Shown in pieces: positions 30,349 through 40,077 of a stretch of DNA of 64,000 bases (positions are counted from its first letter, which is position 1; each line of letters opens with the position of its first letter). A program made the translations under genes and the position numbers. Source of the stretch: Janthinobacterium sp. 67 (lineage in GTDB: Bacteria > Pseudomonadota > Gammaproteobacteria > Burkholderiales > Burkholderiaceae_D). The stretch spans positions 1,302,001 through 1,366,000 of the forward strand of contig NZ_PGES01000001.1 in NCBI RefSeq assembly GCF_002797895.1. The letters run 5' to 3'. The notes below the pieces were generated by a model. It searched no databases. It saw nothing but the letters and a program-made list of their open reading frames with translations, and was not told where the DNA came from.

Positions 30349-32721
30349 TCAGAACTGGATGGTGTACGACGCGCCCACCGTGCGGCCCTGGCCGATGATG
30401 ACGGTGTCGCCGTTGACGGCACCGGGCACGAAGCTGGTCAGGGTGTGGTTGCGGTAGACCTTGTCGGCCAGGTTGTTCGCATAGGCCGTGATCCGCTGCT
30501 TGCCGCCCGGGAGCACGTACGACAGGCGTGCATTGGCCAGCGCGAAGCCGCCCTGGTTCAGCAAGTCGCGCGCGGCGTTTTGCGGGTCGACATAGTAGTA
30601 CTGCTTCGACGTGTAGCGCACGTCGCCGCTGAAGACCAGCTGTGCGCCATTGCCCAGCGGGTAGCGGTAATCGGCCGCCAGCAAGGCCGTCACGTGGGGC
30701 GAGCGCACGAATTCGTTGCCCGAACGGTCGCCGCCATTGTTCTGGATGGCGAAATCGTCGAATTCCGTGCGCAGCAAGCCCACGTTGGCGTTGATGTGCA
30801 GATTGTCCGTCGGCTGCGCCTCGATCTCGAATTCCGCGCCATTCACGTGGGCCTTGCGCACGTTCTGCAGGTAATTGACGCTTTGCGTGGGGTCGCCGTT
30901 GTACACGCCCGTAATATTGACCTGCACGTTCTTGTAATCATAGTGAAAAACGTTGGCATTGAAATTCAAACGCCCGTCCAGCCATTCCGACTTGATGCCC
31001 GCCTCGAACGAATTCAGGGTTTCCGGTTTCACCGTGTTCAGGGCCCGCACGTCCGTGGCGCTCGTGTTGTAGCCGCCCGACTTGATGCCGTGCGCGTATT
31101 TCAAATAGCCGCGCAGGGTCCGGCTGAAGCGGTATTCGGGTGTCACGTCATACGTGAGCGCATTCCACGTGGTCGAGGGATTCGACGTGAAGTTGTTGTT
31201 GGCGACCGACGCGGCCGCGTAATTGCCGCCCCGGACCGTGTCCCACCAGCTGGCCGCATCGCCAAACGTCACCGTGTTCGATGCGGCCTGCACGCGCTGC
31301 AAATCGAGGTCTTTGGTTTCCGTCGTCCAGCGCAGGCCGAAGGTGGACAGGAACTGCTCGCTGAAGTTGACGGTCGTGCTGCCGAAGATGGCCGCGCTGC
31401 GCGCCTTGTGCCGGTAGATGGTGCGGTTGTAGCCGACGGGCTGGGTGCTGCCCGCCAGCGCCGGCACCGTGCCGTTGGGCAGGCGCGCGCCGGCCGAGTC
31501 GGAATCGATCTTTTCATTGAAATAGAACAGGCCCGCCACCCAGCTCACGGTGCCGTTTTGCGGCGACGTCAGGCGCAGCTCCTGCGACACTTGCCGGCTG
31601 CTGGCCTTGGAGCGGCTGCGGCCCACTTCCAGCGGCGTGTTGTCGCTGTCGCCCGTCGCCTCGTTCCTGAAATTTTCATAGCCCGTGATCGACGTCAGGG
31701 TCAGCTCGCCCAGCGCGTATTCCAGGTTCAGCTGCGCGCCGCCCTGTTTCACGTCGCTGTCGGCCGGCGCATTCGTGCTCACGTCATCGGGATTGGTGCT
31801 GGGGATGTAGCCATTGCGGTAGACGCCATTGGCGCCATAGCTGGCCACCGTCGTCGTGGCGCCCTTGGTCGTGTAGTCGCGGTAATGCAGGTTCAGGTTC
31901 GCCGTCAGGTCGCGCCCGATCAGGGCCTTGAGCTGGCCGCGGATGGCGCTGTCCTTGAGCTTTCCATCGCGCTCGCCCGTAAACCGGTTGTGGAAGCGGC
32001 CCCTGTCCTGCTGCTCCGTGTGGAAAGACAAGCGCCCCGCCAGCACCTCGTCGACGAGCGCGCCGCCAATGGCGCCTTCGGCCAGCTTGGTATCGTAGCT
32101 GCCGTAGTCAAGCTTGGCGTAGCCGCTGGACTTGAACGAAGGCTTGCGCGAAATGACGTTGATGGCGCCGCCCGTCGTGTTCTTGCCCCACAAGGTACCT
32201 TGCGGGCCGCGCAGCACTTCCACCCGGTCCAGGTCGAACAGGGGAAAGCCCGTGGCGCTGGAATTGCTGATGTAGACGTCGTCGAGATAGAAGCCGACGG
32301 GATTCGGGAAATCGATTTGCTGCTGGCCCGCGCCCACGCCGCGTATCCACCAGCGCGGGCGGCCATGCTGCTGCGTGCCGGCCGAAGCGTTCGGCACGTA
32401 GTTGAGGATTTCGCTGGCCGAGCGGCCGATGCCCGTGTCGAGCAGTTCCTTGCCACCGAGGACCGTGATCGCGCTCGGTACCTTTTGCGCCGACTCCTCG
32501 CGCTTTTGCGCCGTCACCGTCACCGATTGCAGGGAGGCGCCCTCGCCCCCGCCGTTCGCGTCGGCCGCGGCAATGGCATCGGCGGTCGGCGCTTCGGCAT
32601 GGACCATGCTAGAAGCGAGCATCAGGCCGCCGACGGCGAAGGCCGAGCGCAGCGCGCCGCGCACTGGCGTCAAATGAAAGGGGAAAGAAGAAACGGCGGC
32701 GGAGGCAGTCGAACGGCGCAT
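30349..32721 (-). CDS. TonB-dependent receptor of the sulfur regulon
   Basis: 790 residues. A signal peptide ends at about residue 43 (SSMVHAEA). The plug begins SVTVTAQKREESAQKVPSAITVL (about 66-90) and continues with RWWIRGVGAGQQQIDFPNPVGFYLDDVYISNSSATG and VEVLRGPQGTLWGKNTTGGAINVISRKP. The barrel ends VGASYTIQF. There is no STN domain. Its sigma-54 promoter and activator sites match those of the sulfonate operon, so it probably brings an organosulfur compound across the outer membrane, as known for some sulfate-ester and sulfonate receptors. No iron-related gene is nearby. Confidence 0.9.
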   Translation of the reverse strand: MRRSTASAAVSSFPFHLTPVRGALRSAFAVGGLMLASSMVHAEAPTADAIAAADANGGGEGASLQSVTVTAQKREESAQKVPSAITVLGGKELLDTGIGRSASEILNYVPNASAGTQQHGRPRWWIRGVGAGQQQIDFPNPVGFYLDDVYISNSSATGFPLFDLDRVEVLRGPQGTLWGKNTTGGAINVISRKPSFKSSGYAKLDYGSYDTKLAEGAIGGALVDEVLAGRLSFHTEQQDRGRFHNRFTGERDGKLKDSAIRGQLKALIGRDLTANLNLHYRDYTTKGATTTVASYGANGVYRNGYIPSTNPDDVSTNAPADSDVKQGGAQLNLEYALGELTLTSITGYENFRNEATGDSDNTPLEVGRSRSKASSRQVSQELRLTSPQNGTVSWVAGLFYFNEKIDSDSAGARLPNGTVPALAGSTQPVGYNRTIYRHKARSAAIFGSTTVNFSEQFLSTFGLRWTTETKDLDLQRVQAASNTVTFGDAASWWDTVRGGNYAAASVANNNFTSNPSTTWNALTYDVTPEYRFSRTLRGYLKYAHGIKSGGYNTSATDVRALNTVKPETLNSFEAGIKSEWLDGRLNFNANVFHYDYKNVQVNITGVYNGDPTQSVNYLQNVRKAHVNGAEFEIEAQPTDNLHINANVGLLRTEFDDFAIQNNGGDRSGNEFVRSPHVTALLAADYRYPLGNGAQLVFSGDVRYTSKQYYYVDPQNAARDLLNQGGFALANARLSYVLPGGKQRITAYANNLADKVYRNHTLTSFVPGAVNGDTVIIGQGRTVGASYTIQF

Positions 32722-32772
32722 GGGTGATTATCCTTGAGTAAAGTCAAAACGCGAGATGGTGATGACCTGTAT

Positions 32773-32788
32773 TGCAAGGCGCATGCCC
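32773..32788 (-). promoter_or_regulatory. Sigma-54 promoter of the TonB receptor gene
   Basis: The minus strand reads GGGCATGCGCCTTGCA, with GG-N10-GC spacing and a perfect TTGCA. It is 52 bp upstream of the receptor start. Confidence 0.75.
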
Positions 32789-32854
32789 GCTGCCGCAGCG
32801 CAGAAAAATCGTTCTTAAGTGATTGATTTCAAAGGAAGACTATCGTCATGATAG

Positions 32855-32934
32855 TGCTGTTGATTTGGCAGCAGCGACGCTGCCGCGTGCTGCCTGCGCG
32901 ACAGCAGGCGGTAACGCTGCTGTCGCGGCAACAG
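32855..32934. promoter_or_regulatory. Activator-site array upstream of the TonB receptor
   Basis: Three dyads of the TGCTG...CAGCA type: TGCTGTTGATTTGGCAGCA (32855-32873), TGCTGCCTGCGCGACAGCA (32888-32906) and TGCTGTCGCGGCAACAG (32918-32934). Starts are 33 and 30 bp apart, about three helical turns. They lie 67-162 bp upstream of the sigma-54 promoter, the normal reach of an enhancer-binding protein. Confidence 0.6.
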
Positions 32935-32941
32935 GTGATAC

Positions 32942-34096
32942 TCAGGCGGCGCGCAGGAGCGCCGACGTGTGTCCCCGTACGAGCGGCAGCACTTCCTCGC
33001 CAACCCTGTACGCTTCTTCCAGATGCGGCGTGCTGGCCAGGATGAAGGCGTCGGCGCCCAGTTGCACCAGTTCGTCGAGGCGTTCGGCCACCTGCTGGTA
33101 GCTGCCGACGATGCCCTGCGTCTGCCCGCCGCGCAGCAAATTGAAACCGGACCAGATGTTCGGCGCCGTGATCAAGTCCTTGTAGCTGTTCAGGGTGGTC
33201 GGGCGGTTGCCCCGCTGGCGCGCCGCGCCCACGGAGTCGCCGCCATCGGCGCCGAGGAACTGGCGCAAGGTGGCGGGGTCCACGGCGTCAAAGCCCTTGC
33301 GCACTTCGTCCCACGCTTCTTCTTCCGTGGCGCGGGCCACGATGTCGACGCGTACGGCGCATTTGATCTTGCGGCCCAAGAGCGCCGTCTTTTCATGCAC
33401 GCGGGCGAATTTCTCGCGCAGCTGCTCGAACGGTTCCAGCCACGTCAGGTAGTAATCGGCATGCTTGGAAGCGGAACCGAGGGCCGCGTCGGACGAGCCG
33501 GAAAAATAAATCTCGGGGAAATCCTGCTCCGACAGCGGCGTGGCCAGGCCCGCGTCTTCCACCTGGTAGAACTTGCCCTGGTAGGAAAAAGGCCCGCCGC
33601 GCCACACGCCGCGCACCACGTCGAGAAATTCCGTCGTGCGCGTGTAGCGGTCGTCGTGGCCGGCCGAATCGCCCCACCACAGCTGCGCCGGACCGCCGCC
33701 GCCCGTGATCACGTTGTACAGGGCGCGGCCGCCCGTGGCCCGCTGCAGGCTGGCCGTCATGCGCGCGGCCACCACGGGGTTCAAAAAACCGGGCTGGAAC
33801 GGGATCATGAAGCGGAAGGTGCTCGTCTCGCGCGCCAGCAGCGCGGAAATGGCCCACGGTTCATCCGTCATCGGGAAGGACGGAATCAAACCGCCCTGGA
33901 ATCCCGACAGTTCAGCGGCGCGGGCGATTTCCGCCAGGTAGTCGATATACGTAAAACCGTCGGCGCCGCCGCCACCGAGGCCGGCCTGGTGCAGGTTGTC
34001 ATTGCCGGGAAACCAGTCGCCGCGAAACGGCGTGCGGGCGCGGTGCGAACTCGGTTCGCCATGCGTGGGGATGCGCCAGAAAAAGTCGATTGCCAT
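32942..34096 (-). CDS. SsuD-family FMN-dependent monooxygenase
   Basis: 384 residues from ATG 34096, with AGGAG nine bases upstream. The start IDFFWRIPTHGEPSS, the LATPLSEQDFPEIYFSGSSDAALGSASKHADYYLTWLEP stretch and the end GADAFILASTPHLEEAYRVGEEVLPLV closely follow alkanesulfonate monooxygenase SsuD. A TIM-barrel luciferase fold is expected. With reduced FMN it would cleave a C-S bond and release sulfite or a sulfinate. No flavin reductase gene is in the window, so reduced flavin must come from elsewhere. It is 28 bp downstream of the second monooxygenase gene. Confidence 0.88.
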   Translation of the reverse strand: MAIDFFWRIPTHGEPSSHRARTPFRGDWFPGNDNLHQAGLGGGGADGFTYIDYLAEIARAAELSGFQGGLIPSFPMTDEPWAISALLARETSTFRFMIPFQPGFLNPVVAARMTASLQRATGGRALYNVITGGGGPAQLWWGDSAGHDDRYTRTTEFLDVVRGVWRGGPFSYQGKFYQVEDAGLATPLSEQDFPEIYFSGSSDAALGSASKHADYYLTWLEPFEQLREKFARVHEKTALLGRKIKCAVRVDIVARATEEEAWDEVRKGFDAVDPATLRQFLGADGGDSVGAARQRGNRPTTLNSYKDLITAPNIWSGFNLLRGGQTQGIVGSYQQVAERLDELVQLGADAFILASTPHLEEAYRVGEEVLPLVRGHTSALLRAA

Positions 34097-34124
34097 GTAG
34101 TGGTACTCCTTCAAATTAGGGGAT

Positions 34125-35204
34125 TCAGGCCGCTTGCCGTTGCGTGTACAAAGCCGCCCGCACAAGCGGCAGCACGTGCTCGCCGATGCGGTAGGCTTCC
34201 TCGAAATGGGGGATGGCCGCCAGCACGAAGCTGGAGATACCCGCCTGCGCATACGCTTGCAGCGCGGCGCTGACCTGTGCATAGCTGCCAACCAGGGCGC
34301 CGTGCGCGCCCGTCTGCGCCTGCGCAAAGCCGGGCCAGAAGGCTGCGGCACCGGCATCGAATGGCGCATCGTCGGCCAGTCCCGCGCCACTGCGGTAGCG
34401 GCGCGCGTCGCGCAACGCTTCCTCGAACGTTTCACGGGCCAGCACGTCGATGCGCACGCCTGCGGCCACCGTGCGGCCCAGCTGGCGCGCCTGCGCTTGC
34501 AGGCTGGCGATGGCCAGCTGCAAATCCGCGAGCGGTGCCGCGTCGAACACGTGCACGTCGGCCTGGCGCGCCGACAGGGCCAATGCTTCGGCGGTATTGC
34601 CGGTCAAATAGATGGTGTTAATGGGATGGTTCGCCAGCGGCCCCTTGAAGCCGCCGTCCTGCACCTCGAAGAACCTTCCCTTGAAGCTGAACGGCGAAGT
34701 ACTTTGCACGCCGCGCGCCACCGTGATGAATTCATCGATGCGGGGCAAGATGTCAGCGTCCGTTACGGCATCGCCCTGGCGCCGGCGCGCCGCGGCATCG
34801 CCGCCGTGGCCGATCTGCCAGGCGAAGCGCCCGCCCGTAAAGCGCTGGAAGCTGACGGCGTTCTTTGCCGCGTACACGGCCGAACCCCAGGCCGCGTCGA
34901 ATTCGGCGATCAGTTTCAAATGCCGCGTGCTGCGCGCCAAATACCCTGCGACGATCCAGCTTTCATCGCCCTGCGTATCGTGGCGTATCTGGATGCCGTC
35001 GAAGCCGGAAAGGTCGGCCGCGCGGGCGATCTGGTGCAGGTAGTCGAAATAATTGAAGGGCGGACGCACGCCGCGCGGGTCACTCACGCCCGCCTGCAGG
35101 GGACTGGGCGCGCCAGCGGCCCGCTCGCCCCGGCGAGAAATGCCGGGCGCCGCGTAACGGCCGTCGCCGCTGGTGGGCAATTGCCAGATGAATTCGATGG
35201 TCAT
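34125..35204 (-). CDS. Luciferase-like (LLM) flavin monooxygenase, divergent SsuD relative
   Basis: 359 residues from ATG 35204 (AGGAGT seven bases upstream). It begins MTIEFIWQLPTSGDGRYAAPG and ends ISSFVLAAIPHFEEAYRIGEHVLPLV, both in the SsuD/SfnG style, but the middle is diverged (FAWQIGHGGDAAARRRQGDAV in place of the SsuD TGSDPQE segment), so it may use another sulfur substrate such as a sulfone or sulfonate. It is the first gene of a two-gene operon with its own sigma-54 promoter at 35277. Confidence 0.85.
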   Translation of the reverse strand: MTIEFIWQLPTSGDGRYAAPGISRRGERAAGAPSPLQAGVSDPRGVRPPFNYFDYLHQIARAADLSGFDGIQIRHDTQGDESWIVAGYLARSTRHLKLIAEFDAAWGSAVYAAKNAVSFQRFTGGRFAWQIGHGGDAAARRRQGDAVTDADILPRIDEFITVARGVQSTSPFSFKGRFFEVQDGGFKGPLANHPINTIYLTGNTAEALALSARQADVHVFDAAPLADLQLAIASLQAQARQLGRTVAAGVRIDVLARETFEEALRDARRYRSGAGLADDAPFDAGAAAFWPGFAQAQTGAHGALVGSYAQVSAALQAYAQAGISSFVLAAIPHFEEAYRIGEHVLPLVRAALYTQRQAA

Positions 35205-35276
35205 GCATGGACTCCTGTCGTGGGTCGAAGAAAAGGCCGCGGCGCATCGTGCGTGGCGACCTGCCCTTCCCTCCTC

Positions 35277-35291
35277 GCAGAAAACATGCCA
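35277..35291 (-). promoter_or_regulatory. Sigma-54 promoter of the monooxygenase operon
   Basis: The minus strand reads TGGCATGTTTTCTGC, with GG-N10-GC spacing. It lies 72 bp upstream of the LLM start. Confidence 0.75.
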
Positions 35292-35320
35292 TGCGCTGGA
35301 CGCCCATCGAGGCCCGAAGC

Positions 35321-35377
35321 TGCTGCTTGCGCAGCAATCGGCTGCACCGCCGGCAGCAGCGTGCTGCGCGCGCAGCA
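35321..35377. promoter_or_regulatory. Activator-site cluster upstream of the monooxygenase operon
   Basis: TGCTGCTTGCGCAGCA (35321-35336), GGCTGCACCGCCGGCAGCA (35340-35358) and the perfect palindrome TGCTGCGCGCGCAGCA (35362-35377). They belong to the same dyad family as those at 29049 and 32855 and lie 30-100 bp upstream of the promoter. Confidence 0.6.
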
Positions 35378-35383
35378 GCCATG

Positions 35384-35418
35384 AAAAAAGCCGGAGCCGC
35401 ATCGCTGCGGGTCCGGCT
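35384..35418 (-). terminator. Intrinsic terminator of the sigma-54 activator gene
   Basis: On the minus strand AGCCGGA (35412-35418) pairs with TCCGGCT (35389-35395), with an inner CCGCA/TGCGG stem and a 4-nt loop, then TTTTTT (35384-35389). It is 20 bp after the activator stop. Confidence 0.88.
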
Positions 35419-35438
35419 CCATTGGCCAAGTCGCGTGG

Positions 35439-36632
<1,194 letters not shown>

Positions 36633-36802
36633 GGGCCGACTATACCGCGCTCCATCCGCAGGCGTGAACGAATGGTGCCGCGCTAGCTTATCCGGATTTT
36701 GCATATGCGGGGCGTTGGTCCGAACCTTGCTGCGGCAAGGGAGCCGGCAATGTCGCCTGCCAACCCGCATACGCTGGCGCGGGCCGCGTGAGCGCGGTTC
36801 GA

Positions 36803-38107
36803 CTAAGCCTGGTCCGGATCGAAATGCTTGCGCAAGCCTTGCCAGCACTCGAAATAGTCGTTTTGCAGCAGTTCGCCGTTCAAGGCGAACGGCGTCGGCT
36901 TGAGGATGGTGCGCGTCTCGAACATGAAGGCCATGGTGTCGGCCACCTTCACGGGCGCGCTCGTGTCGCTGTGCGAGGCGCGTTCAAACGTCTGCGCATC
37001 GGGGCCATGGCCGGACATGCAGTTGTGCAGGCTGGCGCCGCCCGGAACGAAACCGGCCGCCTTGGCGTCGTACACGCCATGGATCAGTCCCATGAATTCG
37101 CTGGCCACGTTGCGGTGGAACCAGGGCGGCCGGAATGTGTGTTCGGCCGCCAGCCAGCGGGGCGGGAAGATGGCGAAGTCGATGGCGCCCAGCAGCGGAT
37201 TTTCGCTCGGTGCCTGCAGCACGAGGAAGATCGACGGATCCGGATGATCGTAGCTGATCGAGCCGATGACATTAAAGCGGCGCAGATCATATTTGTAGGG
37301 CGCGTAATTGCCATGCCAGGCCACCACGTCCAGCGGTGAATGGTCCAAGATCGTGCGCCACAGATGGCCGCCGAACTTGGCCACCAGTTCGCACTCGCCA
37401 TCGATATCCTCGTAGGCCGCGTGCGGCGTGAGGAAGTCGCGGGCGTTCGCCAGGCCGTTCGAGCCGATGGGGCCCATGTCCGGCAGGCGGAAGGCCGTGC
37501 CGAAGTTTTCGCACACATAGCCGCGCGCCGCGCCGTCGGACAGGGTCACGCGGAAGCGCACGCCGCGCGGGATCACGGCGATTTCCTGCGGTTCCAGCTC
37601 GATCAAGCCCAGTTCCGTGGCAATCGCCAGCCGGCCTTCCTGCGGCACGACCAGCAGTTCGCCATCGGCCGAATAGAAGAAACGCTGCATCGAGCGGTTT
37701 GCCGCGTACACGTGGATGGCGCAGCCGCTCATCGTTTCGGCGCTGCCATTGCCGGCCATCGTCTGCCAGCCATCGATGAAGTCCGTTGGCGTCGCGCTGT
37801 CGGGCAGCGGCAGCGGGTCCCAGCGCAGCTGGTTCGGCGGAGTGAAAGGCATGGCGTGGAAATCGCTGACGATGCGCGTGTTGGCCAATAAGGTAAATGG
37901 CGGATGCTGGCTGGCGGGACGGATGCGGTACAGCCACGAGCGCCGGTTCTGCGCGCGCGGCGCCGTGAAGGCCGTGCCCGAGAGTTGCTCAGCATACAGG
38001 CCCAGCGGCGCCTGCTGTGGCGAATTCTGCCCCTGCGGCAAGGCGCCGGCGATGGCTTCCGTGGCAAATTCGTTGCCGAAGCCGCTTTGGTAGCCGGCGC
38101 CTATCAT
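36803..38107 (-). CDS. hmgA: Homogentisate 1,2-dioxygenase
   Basis: 434 residues, the normal length for bacterial HmgA. The start [24 protein letters not shown] [48 protein letters not shown] and [35 protein letters not shown] with the Fe-binding histidines and glutamate are all conserved. It opens the ring of homogentisate to maleylacetoacetate. The next enzymes (MaiA, Fah) are not in the window. Its ATG at 38107 overlaps the DUF2783 gene stop by 4 bp, linking it to the hydroxylase genes. Confidence 0.96.
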   Translation of the reverse strand: MIGAGYQSGFGNEFATEAIAGALPQGQNSPQQAPLGLYAEQLSGTAFTAPRAQNRRSWLYRIRPASQHPPFTLLANTRIVSDFHAMPFTPPNQLRWDPLPLPDSATPTDFIDGWQTMAGNGSAETMSGCAIHVYAANRSMQRFFYSADGELLVVPQEGRLAIATELGLIELEPQEIAVIPRGVRFRVTLSDGAARGYVCENFGTAFRLPDMGPIGSNGLANARDFLTPHAAYEDIDGECELVAKFGGHLWRTILDHSPLDVVAWHGNYAPYKYDLRRFNVIGSISYDHPDPSIFLVLQAPSENPLLGAIDFAIFPPRWLAAEHTFRPPWFHRNVASEFMGLIHGVYDAKAAGFVPGGASLHNCMSGHGPDAQTFERASHSDTSAPVKVADTMAFMFETRTILKPTPFALNGELLQNDYFECWQGLRKHFDPDQA

Positions 38108-38289
38108 GCCGGCTCCGCCAGGCCGTCGGCCGCGTCGCGCAGCAAGCCCTGCACCACGTCAGCCTTGCCGATGGCGCCCATGGCCAGCAAGGCAAAGCGG
38201 GCCAGGAACAGGGGCGAGCGCTGTTCGCCCAGGCCGCCCATGGTGTGGCACAGCTCGGTGTAAAGATTGTCCAGTTCGATGTCGGTCAT
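38104..38289 (-). CDS. DUF2783 small protein, likely hydroxylase partner
   Basis: 61 residues from ATG 38289 (GGAG eight bases upstream). The pattern [37 protein letters not shown] fits the DUF2783 family, which occurs beside FAD hydroxylases of aromatic degradation. In Pseudomonas putida, 3-hydroxyphenylacetate 6-hydroxylase uses a small partner, MhaB, with flavoprotein MhaA. This gene holds the matching place between an MhaA-like gene and hmgA. The family match is from pattern and the MhaB role is inferred. Confidence 0.65.
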   Translation of the reverse strand: MTDIELDNLYTELCHTMGGLGEQRSPLFLARFALLAMGAIGKADVVQGLLRDAADGLAEPA

Positions 38290-38323
38290 ATGATCTCCTG
38301 ATTTCCAGTGTTCTTCCTTCGCT

Positions 38324-38389
38324 AACCCGAAAAGCGAAAGAGCCGGGGTCGGACCCTCAGGGTCCGACCCCAGAATTTGCGATTGGGTT
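38324..38389. repeat. Palindromic GGGGTCGGACCCT element (intergenic copy)
   Basis: The core GGGGTCGGACCCT (38345-38357), one base, AGGGTCCGACCCC (38359-38371) has outer arms AACCC and GGGTT, 66 bp in all. It lies between the FAD hydroxylase stop and the DUF2783 start, where the transcript would form a strong hairpin within the operon. Confidence 0.88.
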
Positions 38390-38393
38390 TGGC

Positions 38394-40061
38394 TCAACAC
38401 AATAGCCGTTTCAAAGCAGCAACCACCTGCCCCGCCTGCACTTGCCGCCAGCGCCCCAGCACATGGCCATCCGGGCGCACGAGGTAAAAACTGCCAGGCT
38501 GCGCGTCGAACAGCGAAAATACCTGCGCCGTGTGGTCCCAGGCGCCCCCTTGCGCCCCGCTGCGGGTGATCGCCACGGTCGTCAACGGCAATATATCGCA
38601 CAGCGCCAGCAGTTCGGCAGGCACGGCGCCATCGTCGCTGAAATACAGCCCCGTGAAATGACCATCGGCGCGCTGCACCAAATCGGTAATATACCCGGCT
38701 TTTTGTCCGCCGTTGTGCGACAGCGCCAGCGGACACTCGGGCAAGACCGTGCCCGGCGCAGGGCCTTCTGCAAACACATCCGATTCCAGCGCATTCAAGG
38801 GCGACTGCGCATACGCGATGGCGCTCGTCTGGCGCGGGTTGATCAGGGAGCGCACGTGCGCGTGCTTGCCCGCCAGTCCCAGCACGGCCGTGCGCATGAG
38901 ATCGAAGGCAAACGTGGGAGGCGCCATGAATTCCGTGCTTTTGGTGCCGTGGCGCAGGTTTTCATGGGCGGCGTACACGCGCTCGTCCGAATAGCTGTCC
39001 AGCAAGGCCTGCGGCGCCAGTCCCTTGACGACGTAGGCCAGCTTCCAGGCCAGGTTGTCCGCGTCGTCGATACCCGAGTTCGCTCCGCGCACGCCGAAGA
39101 TGGGCACGAGGTGGGCCGCATCGCCAGCGAACAGCACGGGGCCGTGCCGGTATTTTTCCAGGGTCAATGCGTTGGCTTTATAGATAGTGATCCACACGGG
39201 ATGCCACGGCGCCGTTTCTCCCATCATGGCCAGCAGGCTGTCGACGCGGGGCGCCACGTTTTCCAGCAGCACGGCCGCCTGCGCATCCTCGTCGTCGCGC
39301 AACTGGTAGTCGATGCGCCAGATATCGTCGGGCTGCTTGTGCACCAGCACGGTCGAGCCGGGATTCGACGGCGGGTCGAAATACGCGAGGCGCTCCGTCG
39401 GACGGTCGCTTTTCAGGTGGATGTCGACGATGACATAGCGCCCTTCATAGCTGGTGCCCTGCAGTTTCAGGCCCAGCGCTTCGCGCACGACGCTGCGCCC
39501 GCCATCGGCCGCCACCAGCCAGTCCGTCTCGATACGGTAGGTTGCATCGGGCGTGGCGACCGTGGCGGTGGCGCCATCGGCGTGCCTGTCCACGTTCGTC
39601 ACCCGCGTTTGCCAGCGGATATCGATCAGTTCGGGTTGGCGCTCGGCCGCGTCCTGCAGGAATTGCTCGATATGGTATTGCGCAAGGTTGACCATGGGCG
39701 GCAGCTTCTGGTTAGCATCCTGCGGCATCGTGAAATGCAGTACTTCTTCCTCGCGGTAAAAGCTGCGTCCACCTGCCCACGGCAAGCCTTTATGGATAAA
39801 GCCGTCGAGCGCGCCCAGGCGGGCTATGATTTCCAGGCTGCGCCGCGAGATGCAGATGGCGCGGCTGCCCGTGCAGACGCCATCGTCCGCCTCGATCAGC
39901 ACGGAGCGCACGCCGTGGCGGGCCAGGCCCAGGGCCGTGGCCAGGCCCACGGGGCCGCCGCCGACGATCAGCACCGGGACGTGCTGCGTCGATGCGCCCG
40001 CCGGCTTGCCAGGCGGATAGACTTTCGGCACATGGGGATATGGATGAAACGTGTCGCTCAT
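38394..40061 (-). CDS. FAD-dependent aromatic hydroxylase, MhaA/MhpA-like
   Basis: 555 residues. The Rossmann GGGPVG (34-39) binds FAD. VLFAGDAAHLVPIFGVRGANSGIDDADNLAWKLA at about 310-345 is the second FAD motif of the p-hydroxybenzoate-hydroxylase class. A thioredoxin-like C-terminal domain extends to the end, as in MhpA. The substrate is best guessed as 3-hydroxyphenylacetate, giving homogentisate, because HmgA and a small DUF2783 partner are encoded downstream. MhpA-type 3-hydroxyphenylpropionate hydroxylase is the alternative but would not feed HmgA. The MFS gene is 16 bp upstream. Confidence 0.85.
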   Translation of the reverse strand: MSDTFHPYPHVPKVYPPGKPAGASTQHVPVLIVGGGPVGLATALGLARHGVRSVLIEADDGVCTGSRAICISRRSLEIIARLGALDGFIHKGLPWAGGRSFYREEEVLHFTMPQDANQKLPPMVNLAQYHIEQFLQDAAERQPELIDIRWQTRVTNVDRHADGATATVATPDATYRIETDWLVAADGGRSVVREALGLKLQGTSYEGRYVIVDIHLKSDRPTERLAYFDPPSNPGSTVLVHKQPDDIWRIDYQLRDDEDAQAAVLLENVAPRVDSLLAMMGETAPWHPVWITIYKANALTLEKYRHGPVLFAGDAAHLVPIFGVRGANSGIDDADNLAWKLAYVVKGLAPQALLDSYSDERVYAAHENLRHGTKSTEFMAPPTFAFDLMRTAVLGLAGKHAHVRSLINPRQTSAIAYAQSPLNALESDVFAEGPAPGTVLPECPLALSHNGGQKAGYITDLVQRADGHFTGLYFSDDGAVPAELLALCDILPLTTVAITRSGAQGGAWDHTAQVFSLFDAQPGSFYLVRPDGHVLGRWRQVQAGQVVAALKRLLC

Positions 40062-40077
40062 GATGGGTCCTCTTCAA

